From Tricholomella constricta (taxonomy: Eukaryota > Basidiomycota > Agaricomycetes > Agaricales > Lyophyllaceae), in the NCBI GenBank assembly GCA_013368375.1, contig JAACJP010000004.1, positions 868,001-932,000 of the forward strand: a stretch of DNA of 64,000 bases, given 5' to 3'. This document shows, one piece after another, positions 34,801-45,558 of the stretch. How positions within the stretch are numbered: the stretch's first letter is position 1; every line of letters starts with the position of its first letter. The position numbers were made by a program, and so were the translations under genes. The notes under the pieces were generated by a model that had not been told where the DNA came from, did no database searches, and worked only from the letters and a program-made list of their open reading frames with translations.

Positions 34801-34923
34801 AGCCTTTCCAGGTGGTGAAAGCGATCGTCGTAGGGGCGATAAGTGATCGACAGACGAAGAAGTCGTTGGTCGAGGCGAGACTGATGGTTGAATCAGTGAG
34901 ACCGGACGAGATATTGAGGCCAT
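31848..34923 (-). CDS. Large protein with class I SAM-dependent methyltransferase domain
   Basis: Three exons, 33839..34923, 32229..33788 and 31848..32139, give 978 residues; phases agree. The first ~290 residues are Ser/Arg/Pro-rich and basic. A methyltransferase core follows: motif I FVLDVGCGAGYWLLEA (residues ~315-330), acidic strand SITGFDMVDV, RITFSRGN, then across the first intron PWPFPEKTFDLVRMANLSLC, and VHRVLTVDGRLELID. A later conserved region is MHKKYG-like (NMLHKKYGIHSRPSEFI). A long disordered segment repeats SAKAAxRLGI motifs four to five times (for example NVSAKAALRLGIP, LSAKAAHRLGIS). The C-terminus is acidic and Pro-rich. The fold resembles LaeA-type fungal regulators and other basidiomycete methyltransferases; the substrate is unknown. 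The first true ATG of the frame is 34923. Confidence 0.82.
32500..32920 (-). repeat. Repeated SAKAA-RLGI motif in the methyltransferase protein
   Basis: Read on the minus strand, four copies occur in turn: LSAKAAGRLGI, VSAKAALRLGI, LSAKAAHRLGI and a shorter SAKASIRRP. They are spaced 25-80 residues apart in otherwise disordered sequence, suggesting short linear binding motifs. Confidence 0.75.
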
Positions 34924-35353
34924 TGTCAACGAGACTGATTATATAAAGCCACAGCGAGTGGCAAAGCGTACGGAGCTAATGTCGGGTATGTCGTGGCCAG
35001 GCTGCGGGTCTTTGTGTGGTCAGAGAGCCTTTGTAGACGGACAATGGCAAGTATGGGTCAAAGCTGGTGGGCGAAAGGATGAAGGAGCATGTCCTAGTAG
35101 CATGTGGAGAATAGGAGCGTTCAACGTTCACAGCCGACACCAAGTGTGCAACGAACTCCGGTCATCGCAAGTCCATTTGGATAGTGCGTTGGGTGCAGCA
35201 GGTACAGATCTAGACATGTCTCCCATCACCAAATACCCGTAACCGGCTCATTCGATCATTACAAAACGTCCCTCGCAATGCGGCTCTATCATCTTTGATT
35301 TGATCTACTGGTCAGATGCCATACCATATATTTCTACATGTATAGTTACAAGT
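34924..35353. other. Intergenic spacer
   Basis: 430 bp between the methyltransferase start and the SF3B5 stop; should hold the methyltransferase promoter. No gene seen. Confidence 0.5.
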
Positions 35354-35902
35354 TCAGTCATCGTCTTTACGGGGAGGTGGCCCACAGGGCTGCAGCATGC
35401 GCTGTGTTGACAGGTCAGCATCGCTCCGCATGTGCCTAGAAAGGGTACCACAAACCTCGGTCATTTCAAACTTGACACGCCCCAATGCCTCACCATCTGC
35501 AATTGCAAGGTAAGACGTGAGCGTAGGGTGACCCACGATGGACGCCAAGGTATCCCGATGTTGGTGAGTGAGCCAGTCACTGTAAAGACATTAGAAGTTG
35601 GTCTTTACCACGGAGTGGAGACTTTCGACATACTACTTTGTCAGGTCCGCGTGTCCTATGAGTATGTGAGTTTACAGCTGCCTGAGAGGATAGAAGGCGC
35701 ACCAGTGCCAGTGTAACGAGCATGGACTACGGTAAGGTGTCCGGTTAGCTCCCTTGGTTTAGTAAATATGTAGAATAGAAGGCCTCACGATGCTCCAGCT
35801 GTGTATTTGCTGTGTATCTCAACTCCGATGACTATCAATAGCACCGTGCATTAGCTCAGGATATAAAAACTCAGAATTTCAAGACTCGGAATGACTGACC
35901 AT
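35354..35902 (-). CDS. SF3B5: Splicing factor 3B subunit 5 (SF3b10), highly fragmented small gene
   Basis: Six exons, 35900..35902, 35789..35831, 35703..35726, 35634..35655, 35456..35579 and 35354..35401, sum to 264 nt and encode 87 residues, against 86 in human SF3B5. The joined protein reads through TQLEHLHARYTGTGHADLTK, YDWLTHQHRDTLASIVGHP, YLAIADGEALGRVKFEM and RMLQPCGPPPRKDDD, all family hallmarks. SF3b5 is a small subunit of the SF3b core of the U2 snRNP, which recognises the intron branch site. Every junction is GT-AG with exact phase. The first exon is the ATG alone, followed directly by gtcagt; exons 3 and 4 are 24 and 22 nt. Reading frames in single exons are too short to notice without splicing. 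The gene is divergent from C1D/Rrp47 over 116 bp. Confidence 0.93.
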
Positions 35903-36018
35903 AGCAAGGAGCGTATTGACTGTTGTTTATTTCCAAAGCGTCGACTCGTTTGGTTCCGTCCTGAATTTTTTGATCTCGACGCGACGCGTAGGGAAACTAG
36001 AATTATCCAACAACCACC
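35903..36018. promoter_or_regulatory. Shared divergent promoter, SF3B5 and C1D/Rrp47
   Basis: 116 bp lie between the start codons of two divergent RNA-processing genes. Confidence 0.5.
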
Positions 36019-37128
36019 ATGACCAGCCAGACAAATAAAGCGAAAGCGAAACTGGCTACGTTGTCTTCTTCGTTTGACGATCTTGAAGCTTTACTTGAAC
36101 CACTCTTCGCGCAAACCCTTCCTGAATCCATTGTCGGGCTCGAACCTATTCAACAGGCCAAATTACAAACGGTCCTACCATACCTTGTATATGATCTCGT
36201 ATTTAGTACGTCTTTTTGATCTTATGCTATTTTAGCTAATACGATTATCAGTTTACCTCAAATCGAGGGGCATTGACCCGAAAACACACCCTGTCGTTCC
36301 AGAATTGGTATGCTGTGGTCACGACTGGGCATCTCTTCGACTCACTCGGGTTCCTTCCTGTCTCAGGATCGCGTAAAGGAGTACTTCAACAAAATTTCCA
36401 ATGCCGAGAACCCACCAGCCAGTACGTCCTTGTCTGCTCTCTAGCTGAAACTAATACATACAAAATACTCCGGTCTACCAAGAACGGACAGAAATAGACA
36501 AGGGCGCTGCACAGCGATTCATCAAGCATGCCATCGTCCAGGCAACATACGGGCAGACACCGGCAAAGGAGGCGCCTGGACCCTCGTCCTCGGTACAGGT
36601 ACAGGTCAAGATCACCAGTAAGATGCTCGAGCGACAGCTCTACGAAAAAAAGCTGAAGGAGCAAGACGCACGGGAAAGCGAAGAAGAGGGACTGGAAGTC
36701 TTTGATGGCGAGGAGGATAGAATGAACGTCGACACGAGCGCCTCCAAGAAGGCAAAAGGGAAGGCTAAGGAGGCCCCTTCGATAGAAACCGGAACTACGT
36801 CCAAGAGCAGTAAGCGCCGACGACCTGCGATCGATCCATTTGCAGGTACTGTACAATCCATCGGCAGAGCTTCGTTTCGTATTAATACAAGCATTTTCCA
36901 GGCTACGGCGACGATCTTCCCTCTTCCACTCCGGAAAACACAGCTCCCATCGAGACCACGACACCTGATCCTCAAGTTCGACGAAACAAGAAACGGGCTC
37001 TGAATGACGTGACCACCGCCTCGGCGACTCCTGGGCCAGCAACGGAAGGTGATACAGAACAAGCATTGGGAACCGGCAGTGTGAAAAAACCCAAGAAGAA
37101 GAAGAGCAGAAAATCGCTGACGAGTTGA
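36019..37128 (+). CDS. LRP1: Nuclear exosome cofactor C1D/Rrp47 (Lrp1)
   Basis: Five exons: 36019..36205, then short exons encoding IYLKSRGIDPKTHPVVPEL and DRVKEYFNKISNAENPPA, a long exon to about 36845, and a last exon to TGA 37126..37128. The N-terminal Sas10/C1D domain is complete: helical LEALLEPLFAQTLPES, then YLKSRGIDPKTHPVVPEL, DRVKEYFNKI and GAAQRFIKHAI, the strongest family motif. Rrp47 pairs with Rrp6 and guides the nuclear exosome in processing rRNA, snoRNA and other RNAs. The C-terminal half is Lys-rich and disordered (KKPKKKKSRKSL at the end), as in yeast Rrp47, where it binds RNA. Neighbouring SF3B5 is also an RNA-processing gene, transcribed the other way. Confidence 0.93.
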
Positions 37129-37397
37129 GCTGGTCCTTTCTGTCGCCACCAATGATATAGACTCCTAGTATTCAGACTTTGATATATATACAATAGGAAT
37201 TTGTTTGTAGTATGTATTGTACAGGCGTTGTCGTTGTGTCAATGATGTGGGTGGTAGTACATGTTTGTCGTCGGTCATAGTCGTAAGTGGGGAAGAGAGG
37301 CTAGAGAAAGAGGAATGAAGATAAGATACGAGATACAACTGAAGAGATTGAAGAAAAATTGTACAGCAGAGATTGTCTGTCTTACACCATGTCCATG

Positions 37398-40300
37398 TTA
37401 CATCATCCTACACCCGTCGCTGTTCATATCAGCGATGTTGAGGGGCGAGCTCCTGCCGGATCGCGGGCTTCTCCGTCCTCCCGGAGACCACCAGCGCAGT
37501 GCCCTTGCTGAACCGTCATCCAGATCGGAGCCACTCTCACTGGACGCCCGCTTCGACGCCTTGCGCCTCTTCTCCCGCGAAGCTTTGACGGCATCCACCG
37601 TCTGCCACGAATAAAACGATTTCACCACCACCCGCTTCTCATCACACTCGTCCTGCCCAATCTTCAACTCCTCCACGTTCCCATCCCTCCCATCAAGGTA
37701 CGCCAACTTCCTGAATTCATGCGCGCGCCAGCCCATCCTTGGGCGCGTCGACACCGCTAGATCCTTCACCGTGTTCTCTGATACCCCGCGACAGTCCACC
37801 ACCACCGCCTTCGCGTCCGCCATCTGCCGCTTCCGGCACTGCCGAACGAACTCCCGGAGCACAGCGCTCCCAACGCGAGTATTGTCCGCCTCGAGATGTC
37901 GCAAGCGCGTGCATCCCCGGATGAGGGAGAGGAGCGCCTCATCCGTGACTTCGGCAGCGAAGGAGATATTGAGCTGCTCTAGGGCGTGGCCTGGTTCGGG
38001 CGGAATGTCAGTGAGGCGCGACTGGGTATTACTGGGTGTGATGGCAACCAGAACCGCGTCGGTGATGTGGGAGGCGTCTTCTAGGTCGAGGCGACGAATG
38101 TAGGGAGTCGTGTTCAGCAGACGGACGAGGCCATCGTCGCCCAGATCTGCCCCGATGCCGGCCAACTCCAGGAACTCCAGGCGGGGGACGGTGTACGCGA
38201 GGTTGGAGCATGCATCGTCTGTGAGGAGGAGACAGCACGACATCGACAGATGCCGCAGGCGGGTGACACGGCGTTTGAACTTGTACTCGCTGGATTCCCG
38301 GCCAACGTCTCTCGGAGAAACGAGGACGGTCTCAACGCCTACCTGATCGTCCGCCTCGCATGCCACAAAAGCCTCCACCGCAGAGTTGTGCAGCTGCCGC
38401 GCATAGCTCACGTCTAACACCTCGAGGAATGGCGTGGCTTGCCCGAGAGCCGCCATCATGTCATCATCTATATTCTTCAGGCCGCACATCCGCAACTCCG
38501 TGAGCTGAAGATATTCCCCTCGATTTATGGCAGCGGTAGCCATCTTTCTGATGCCCTCTGCGTCCATTTTCGAACATCTGCCGATATCCAAAGAAACGAG
38601 CTGGGGGCAGTAGGTTGACAGGATGTCGCAAGTGGTGTTGGTAACAGCTGAGAGCCCCTTCACGCAGAGTTTATGCAGGGCGCGCGAGCGTACGAGAAGA
38701 TAGTGAAGAGACCGGGTTGTCAAGGAAGAACAGCCTTGGAGATTAATGCTTGTGAGCTGGGTATAGCATAGGGAGTCTATGTCAGGGCTCGAGTTCACGC
38801 AGAAATGGTCCGCCATGTCTAGTAAGGTCGCCGCAGAAATCTGGGCATGGCCAGAAATGTCTAGAGCCCTGGTACATTGGCCGCCGGTAGTGGTGAGATG
38901 CAGGACGAGTGATTCAGACACGTGGGGGAATGAGCGAAGATCAAGGTTAGCCCATAATTGACCGTCAAAAGCGAGGGTCCGCCAAGATTTTGAAACCTGA
39001 CAGTGAAGTCAATGACTGTATCACCACCGCCAGAACGGACTAGAAGGCCGTCTTACCCTGCTTAACTTGACGAGTTCGCGGACGCCTCTATCCCGCCCCA
39101 CCCATTTGTTTCTGGAAGATGACGCCTTGGTCATAGTCCAGCGCCCATTTTTGAGGGCACGAAGGTGGTCAGCCTCGTGCAGACCAACTAAAGCCTCGAA
39201 GACATGCAAGCGAAGTTCATGCGGCAATATCTCGTCGAAGTAATTTTTGATGACAAGAGGGAATGGGGCAAAGATGTCCGTCGATGGAACTGGAACAATA
39301 TCGAGGGCTGAAATTGGGAATGGGGAGGAGTTTGAGCGCCCTTTGTGTTTCAGCGGTGTCGCGTTGTAGTAGAACAAGTTGGTCGGCTTCGAGTTTATGT
39401 CATGAAGGCGAAGATTCGACAATCGAGATATAGTGGCATCCAATTCGTCGACCTTGAGCCCCGTGCGCCATGGGTCCGGGGGGGTGCTAACACCATCAAA
39501 TTCGCCGCGATTGATTGATTGGGCATTGATCAATTCAGGGCGTGACTCTGTCGACTTCCTGAACAGGAGCCTACGAGCGATACTATTGGACGTGCGCGAC
39601 GATGCGAGCTTTAGCTTCATTTGTAGCATTGAACTTGCTGCCAGAGATCGTTCGGAGCGGACTGAGAGGCTGGAAAGTGATCGGCGGCGGGATGGCATAC
39701 GCTTCGGCGGAGGAGTGACAATCTCCCGTGCACTTGGAGTGGTGGGTGGCGGAACGGAAGAGTAATCCTCTCCAAACATCTTCGCACTAGTCTCAGGACT
39801 GGTAGTGACGTGAGCTAGTGGTGGACCACAGCTGGAAGCGTAGGACGAGGGCCCCGGTGAAGAAGACCGGAATTGCGAAGATAAGGAAGGAGCATAGTGG
39901 AACTCTGTCGGTGAGAAGGTCAAAGGGGGTAGAACAGGCGGATGTTCTTTCTCCTTCCCCTTCCATTCACCGAACGTCTCGAAATTCGACTCTCCCATAT
40001 CCCGTACAAGGGGCGGCACGAGGTGCTGTTGTGTTTCATTGTAAATCGAGAAGTATTGATTGAAAGACGAAGGGGTCAGAGGTGTCAGTAGGAACGAACG
40101 GTGGGAGTCGCGGCTTGTCGAGGGCGCTGTGGAGGCAGAGTGCGCCGCATCAAAGAGATCGTGTACGGCGGTTACGGGAACGCGGATAGGCATCGGTTTT
40201 GTTACACCTTTACCCTTCCCAACAACTTCTAGAGATCCCGTCTCACATGTCTCCTCAGATGTGGATGGTCCATCATGAGAAGACATATGAGGGCTGGGTT

Positions 40301-40427
40301 CGAGGGCGTTCGAGCCCTGTCGTCCGGGCGCAGCGGTTGGGACAATGGAATGAAGTAATTCTGATTCTTCGCAAGGGTCGAAGTGGAACAGGTGTTCTTC
40401 GTTATCGATGCCATGTGTATGGCTCAT
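37398..40427 (-). CDS. F-box / leucine-rich-repeat protein (AMN1/GRR1-like)
   Basis: Two exons, 39057..40427 and 37398..38996, give 989 residues with a 60-nt phase-0 intron. The first ~390 residues are Ser/Pro-rich and disordered. The F-box lies across the intron: EILPHELRLHVFEALVGLHE, then after a loop VRELVKLSRVSKSWRTLAFD. A run of LRRs of the cysteine-containing type follows (LTSINLQGCSSLT, LVSLDIGRCSKMD, LTELRMCGLKNID, LEVLDVSYARQLH, LRHLSMSCCLLLT, LEFLELAGIG, IRRLDLEDASHIT, LEQLNISFAAEVT). This is the layout of SCF substrate receptors of the Grr1/Amn1 type. The tail is basic and Ser-rich. ATG 40427 (MSHTHGID) is the first true ATG in the frame. The substrate is unknown. Confidence 0.88.
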
Positions 40428-41369
40428 GTTCAAAAAGCCTCTGTAATTGCGGTGTCGCAAGATTTAGAATGCCAGTGGTAAGAGAAGTTACAAGATGGAG
40501 AGGAGAGAGAGGAGAAACAGAGCAAGAAGGACAGCAGAGAGAGAAGAGAAACTAAGATATAAAGATAAAGGGCAAGGTCTGAACGATCTGAACGAGGATC
40601 GCTTTCGTCAAGTACCGTCCCGAAAAGTGCGACATAAGTCACGAGGCGATCATGTGCACAACACTGACACTGAGTCTCTGACTGCCACAGGGGTCAATGC
40701 TTCACTAGTCTACGGTCTGTGTTCTGTACATTCATCACTACAACGGATAATGTTTTTCATGGCGTATCACACGCGCCTCAACTGTCCGCAGAAATCTTGG
40801 GGATGTTTTCGTGCATGATGAATGATGTGGAGCGCGACATCCTCACCTCAAGTGCCAAGTTTCGTCGTAGATTACACTGCTTACTGTTGCGAAGCATTAT
40901 TCGACATGATGACAACAGATGGGATGAAGTCATCGTTCGCCGGTGATGATACCGGTCTACCTCCATATATTGACCGAGAGCGAGAACGTAACGATCAGCG
41001 CATTGTGAAATGGCGAGGAAGGGCGATATGACAGACCTGTGGGAGTAACCTTCTGACGTACTCGTGGAAACTGGCGGTGCAGAAGTTCGAGATTCGACAA
41101 GATTGGAAACTTGTTCTCGAGGCCAAGTGATGATCATGGACGCGCCACACAGAAGCACAAAAGACACATGTTGACCACAAACTCGAACATGGTAAGAAAT
41201 GTACGATAAAATAATAAAAATATATATCAGACAGCAGGGCGGAAGCAAGATGAGAACGAAGGTGATATGTCGATCGTGGTGGTATATGCGACGCTGAGCA
41301 GCAGGGACAGAAAGAGCGGTGTGCCGATCATGGAGAACAAGACTTAGACAAGGGGACAAGAACCGAAGA
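40428..41369. other. Intergenic spacer
   Basis: 940 bp upstream of the F-box/LRR gene and downstream of the small YABBY/HMG-like gene. Frames here have no protein-like character; about 40490-40580 is purine-rich and probably lies in the 5' UTR/promoter. Confidence 0.5.
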
Positions 41370-41778
41370 CTATGCAGCCTTGTTCGGGTTTTCTTTTGCG
41401 GTCTTCCAGTTCGAGGTGGCCAGTTTGAACCTTAAAAAAATCCGACAGGTCAAGCTTCCTGCATCTTGTATGACACATGATGCACGAGTACCTTTCTTGA
41501 TGAGAAATATCAGGCTCGTCTTCCTTGAGACGCGCCATCTCTGTTTGCTAAAATAAACCAGGCGATATATCAAGGGGGAAAATTGCTCGTCAAACGTGGG
41601 GTACTCACCATGAATTTGTTGAACGCCGTGAGCTTCTTCCTGCCACCCGAACCAGACTTGGCTGAAAAAATTATTGAAGGTAGGGGGTAAAGAGCGATGC
41701 CTGAAGTGCGGAATAGGGTTGCATACCCTTCTTTGCTGGTTTTTCCGCCGCAGCCTTGGTCGCAGATCGTGGGGCCAT
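41370..41778 (-). CDS. Small YABBY/HMG-box-like nuclear protein
   Basis: Four short exons on the minus strand join to a 73-residue protein. It starts MAPRSATKAAAEKPAKKAK, continues GGRKKLTAFNKFMQTEMARL, then KEDEPDISHQERFKLATSNW and ends KTAKENPNKAA. Each intron is GT-AG and about 60 nt. The compact core, with FNKFM, a Pro before a short helix and a W-K-x-A-K-x-N-P end, is the YABBY/HMG-box-like fold seen in many fungal small proteins; the basic N-terminal tail would help DNA binding. In plants YABBY proteins are transcription factors; the fungal proteins are mostly uncharacterised. Start is the only ATG opening the joined frame. The lysine-rich N-tail suggests a nuclear site. Confidence 0.85.
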
Positions 41779-42585
41779 TTAAAGAACTATTTGTTTCGAG
41801 GTGGGGCTACAGTGGATATGGGATGGACAACACGTTGATTGTAATTGCCGAAATGTGTCGCTGACAACACCATACACGTTGGGCATGAGGTCCAGTGTCC
41901 AAGGTCGGATATCATGGAAAATAGGAGATGAAACTCACAACAGATGGAGCTCGATGAAAGTCAAGAAAAAAATACGAAGTGGGGGATGGATGGCTAAAAC
42001 GTTCGGCAGCTCATTTTGGTTCAAGCGGAACTTATACTTGCATTCGAATGACAGGGCTTCGATCGAAATGAGCCCGACCCCGATCACCCTGTTGCATTCT
42101 AGAACGCGGTGCACGACACGCACGCCGAATGCTTGGCCTCAGAGTCCACGGACCGCTGACATTCAACAAAAAAAAATACAAGTTTACACATGATACTTGT
42201 GGAAATTTGAACGTTTGAACAGCCGTCACGTCCCCGACGCACAAGGCTGACGAAATTGTTCCAGATTCTGGGAGGTCCTCGAGAGGACGAATATTGTGGT
42301 GCATGATAGCATATAACAGGTATTTAACCTTCCTTATACGGACGCCGTCCCTGCCAGGTGGCGTTCTCCGTGTGTGTCTGGGGTCCTCGTCCCGCACGGA
42401 TCCGAAGCCAAACAAAACAAACGCGTCGCGTACCCCGCATTGTTCCTTGAACAACAGAGCGCTGACGTAAACTTCAGACGGCATATGCTTCGAGCATGTA
42501 TCGAGCATGTGGTCGCCCATTGGCGTGAGAAGCGCGTGCAACGTTAATATCTATTTCGACTGATGTATTCACACAATCCCCGGGG
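41779..42585. other. Intergenic spacer
   Basis: 807 bp holding the promoter of the YABBY-like gene and the 3' flank of VPS33. A minus-strand frame at 42032..42541 has no recognisable motif. Confidence 0.45.
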
Positions 42586-45279
42586 TCAGATAACCGCAGC
42601 TTTGGCACCTCCCACTGCTTTCGCGACACCTGCAATGCCATCAACTATGCTAGCACCGCTGATTATTCCTGTTGTTGCAATCAGGAATTTCCGACCTACA
42701 TAACATCAGCAATGATCGCCGAAACCTGCCAAAAGGATTGCGCACCTCGGTTTTGTCGACCAACCCATCTCAATGCGGCAATTTCTGTGTACGTACACCC
42801 ACCCAAGAAGAATACCACAGTGATCGTCCCTTTCTCCCGCGGTTGAACTGCGCGACCTCATGGTAAGAAAGGATGGACCGCAGAATGCCCTCATGGACAG
42901 ACAACTCACGCAATGAAGCCATGGGAGGCGCTCGTCCAGCGGTGCCCTTCTGCACGATGTCGACCGTTTCTCCCGGTATAGCCGCAACCACATCCTCAAA
43001 TCCCTTCCAGCCTACGATAGGATGCGCTTGAACTTTCCCTTGTGGACCAGAGCGCTTCCCATCGGCATCGCTCGCAGCTTTTTCCGCTGGGTTGCTTATG
43101 ACGCCCCCCTTTTGGGCGATGCACTGCACTAGCCGCACGCTGATAGGCGCGTATCCGGAGTACGTGAAGCTGATGTCATTCTCGACTTCTTCCATCCCCT
43201 CGGGGGTGTCATCGATGAGCAGGCGAAGAGATTTACGTAACGTCGTAAATGGGTATTTCGAGGCTGCTAAACTGGGTGGGGCTGTCGCTGGGAGAGGGTG
43301 TGGTAATAGAATACCAAGTGGTGGCGACGCGAGGGAGAGTAAGAGTGGGAGATAGTTGTATCCATACGACTATGCCAACGAAGTTAGAGGAGTCAGACGA
43401 GAGACGTTCTCAAACATACCTGTAAAATCTCGCGCTTGATGTTATCTAGCGGTTTTGCTTTGATACCGCCAGATGTAATGCTCGCAAGGCACAACAGCCG
43501 TAGGACAACTTGCATTTCTGAACCCTGTGCTATCATCTCTTCTATAGCAGTAACCTGTGCGGTAACTTCATAGGAGGCGAGCAAGTCTGAAGAAAGGGTT
43601 AGGATGGATGAAATAGATAGAATATGATTCCATACTCTGCTGGATCTCTAGAGATTTATTGAATTCTTCTGTCCGTGTCAAGGGGACAAGTAATTCAGAG
43701 AGTCCGGTATCTGGCTTACTATGTGAGCAATGGCGAACAATAATAGCATCTCGAGAGACCCACGAAGTCGCAGAGATTGGTGCTCCGTTTGAAGACCACC
43801 TAGTTTTCCAACAAAATCACGCAGCTGTGCAACGGTCTTTGATTGCAGGTTGGTCTATACAGGGAGAAAGTTCAGCGGGAAATTCATGCAGGCGGGTCTG
43901 GAAAATACCTTGTAATCCTCGTCCAATTGACGGGCCACTCTGTTAAGCTTCCGCCCTACGGCAGAGAAATTCACATCCCTGAGTTCTTCGAAGAGAGGGT
44001 CCGTCGTAGTCGTCAGATGGTGCTTCTTCTTTGCGTCTTTCTTCAAGGAAGGCACTGGCGGGTTAGCTGTTGGAGCTGTAGTGGAAGGGCCAGCGGCGCT
44101 AGCCGCTGTTGGAGCTGGGGGGGATAAGAGGGATGCTGGGACTTCCACATGTGCTACAAATAACTGTCAAGCGATTGGACTGGCCTTTCAAGGGGTCACT
44201 TACAGTTCTTGATTCCCATCAATTCGTCGATGAGGCCCTCATATGTAAGTTGGGTCAGAAGGGGCGTGATCATATCTACACGTCTGTCTAGCACGATCAA
44301 GCTATCAGTCTTCTCGGAGGGCGTCAAGAGTGTGTCTGGGGAGGAGGAATTGGACGACGTCGGGGTTTCGCGTGTCAAGAGAGTTGCTAGACGCTATGCG
44401 ATGGTCAACCTTTGTATGTTAGAGATGGGGGTTGTACACACTGCGGCGCCGTCCCCTTTCCCAACTATCCGTGGAAACAATCCATACAGCTTCTGGAACG
44501 TGGTCAAGGCTTGCGCAGAGTCATATATGACAGTTTCATCTCCGTCCTAGTAGAATTTTAGAGTCATGCATGTGTTGCGAAACGCTATATACGCACCACC
44601 CATAGATCCTTGAAAGCACTATCATTCTCCAGGGATACAACGTCGTCCGCCAGAGGTATGAATTGAAGGTTGTACGATGATATAGTAATATCACCAAGGA
44701 CTCCTTCTTCCTCAAGTATCCGAGTGACTAGCGTTGATATCCGTGGAACGAGCAGGAGGGTGTATGTATGTTTTCGCGACTCCTTGGCGTGTCGCTTGAT
44801 GTGGTCTACGCAAGGTCAACATAGACGGACGTAGAAGCACGGCACAGACGTACCGGCAATGATTTTGACGTACTTTATCATGGGCCGGCATAGGTAGACG
44901 ATGTTCGCTGTCGTGGAGGATAATGAACCAGGTTCCAACCAAAACATCTTGTCCACCCCATGATGCTAGAAGGAAGCACTGTTCAGTAAGCTGCTCAAGG
45001 CTCAACTAACGTACTGCGATACCTTCAGAAGTGACACCTCTGTGACAAGTCCGAGAGGTCCAGCCAGCGAAGCATCCAGGACGAGTGTCTTTGCGCCATT
45101 TACCTGCGAGGTCTTCAGTGCTCGTAAGATTTCCAGACGGGCTCGACGTGACAAACCGAGTTCAAAGCGTCGACTAATGCCTTCTTTGCAATTTCCTTCA
45201 ATAGATTGACATCGATAAGGGATTCAGCGGGTTGTATTGTCGCGTGGTCGTCAGTTTCGGAGGACATGGAGGTCGTCAT
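42586..45279 (-). CDS. VPS33: Vacuolar sorting protein VPS33 (Sec1/Munc18 family)
   Basis: Many small exons on the minus strand, from ATG 45279 to TGA at 42586..42588. The N-terminus reads [15 protein letters not shown] ([18 protein letters not shown], then across an intron [20 protein letters not shown]), the usual VPS33 opening. Further hallmarks are [20 protein letters not shown] with [17 protein letters not shown]-type block [18 protein letters not shown], and near the end [20 protein letters not shown] with [15 protein letters not shown]. These are Sec1/Munc18 core motifs in the Vps33 form. Vps33 is the SNARE-binding subunit of the HOPS and CORVET tethers and drives fusion at endosomes and the vacuole. 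A Pro/Ala-rich insertion (residues ~270-310) lies between the domains. Internal exon boundaries were not all traced base by base. Confidence 0.93.
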
Positions 45280-45558
45280 CCAGAATGCATGAGCTAAATT
45301 AGAACAGACGGTGTCACCGGCCCGGCTGTTATCAAATAGTATCGAGGTTTGCTCATGAATAAGTATTGAATGCCGGCCACCGGTCCAGCTTCCCCATTGT
45401 CCTGCACTTATGCATATCAAAAGATTTTTCTCCAGCAGTAATGTAATACATGGATGCGTTCTACAGTGTTTTTATGTGCTATGTGGGCAGATATGGATGG
45501 TAAAGAGCTGAGAGTTGTGTCCGATTGCTACATTAATGCGAGTAAAATAGAGAGGAAA

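Noticed and set aside
34958..35242. 94-codon plus-strand frame between the methyltransferase and SF3B5 genes
   Set aside because: No protein-like character; it overlaps the expected methyltransferase promoter.
42032..42541. 170-codon minus-strand frame between the YABBY-like gene and VPS33
   Set aside because: No recognisable motif and no fit to neighbouring exons; length is within chance expectation for this GC content.
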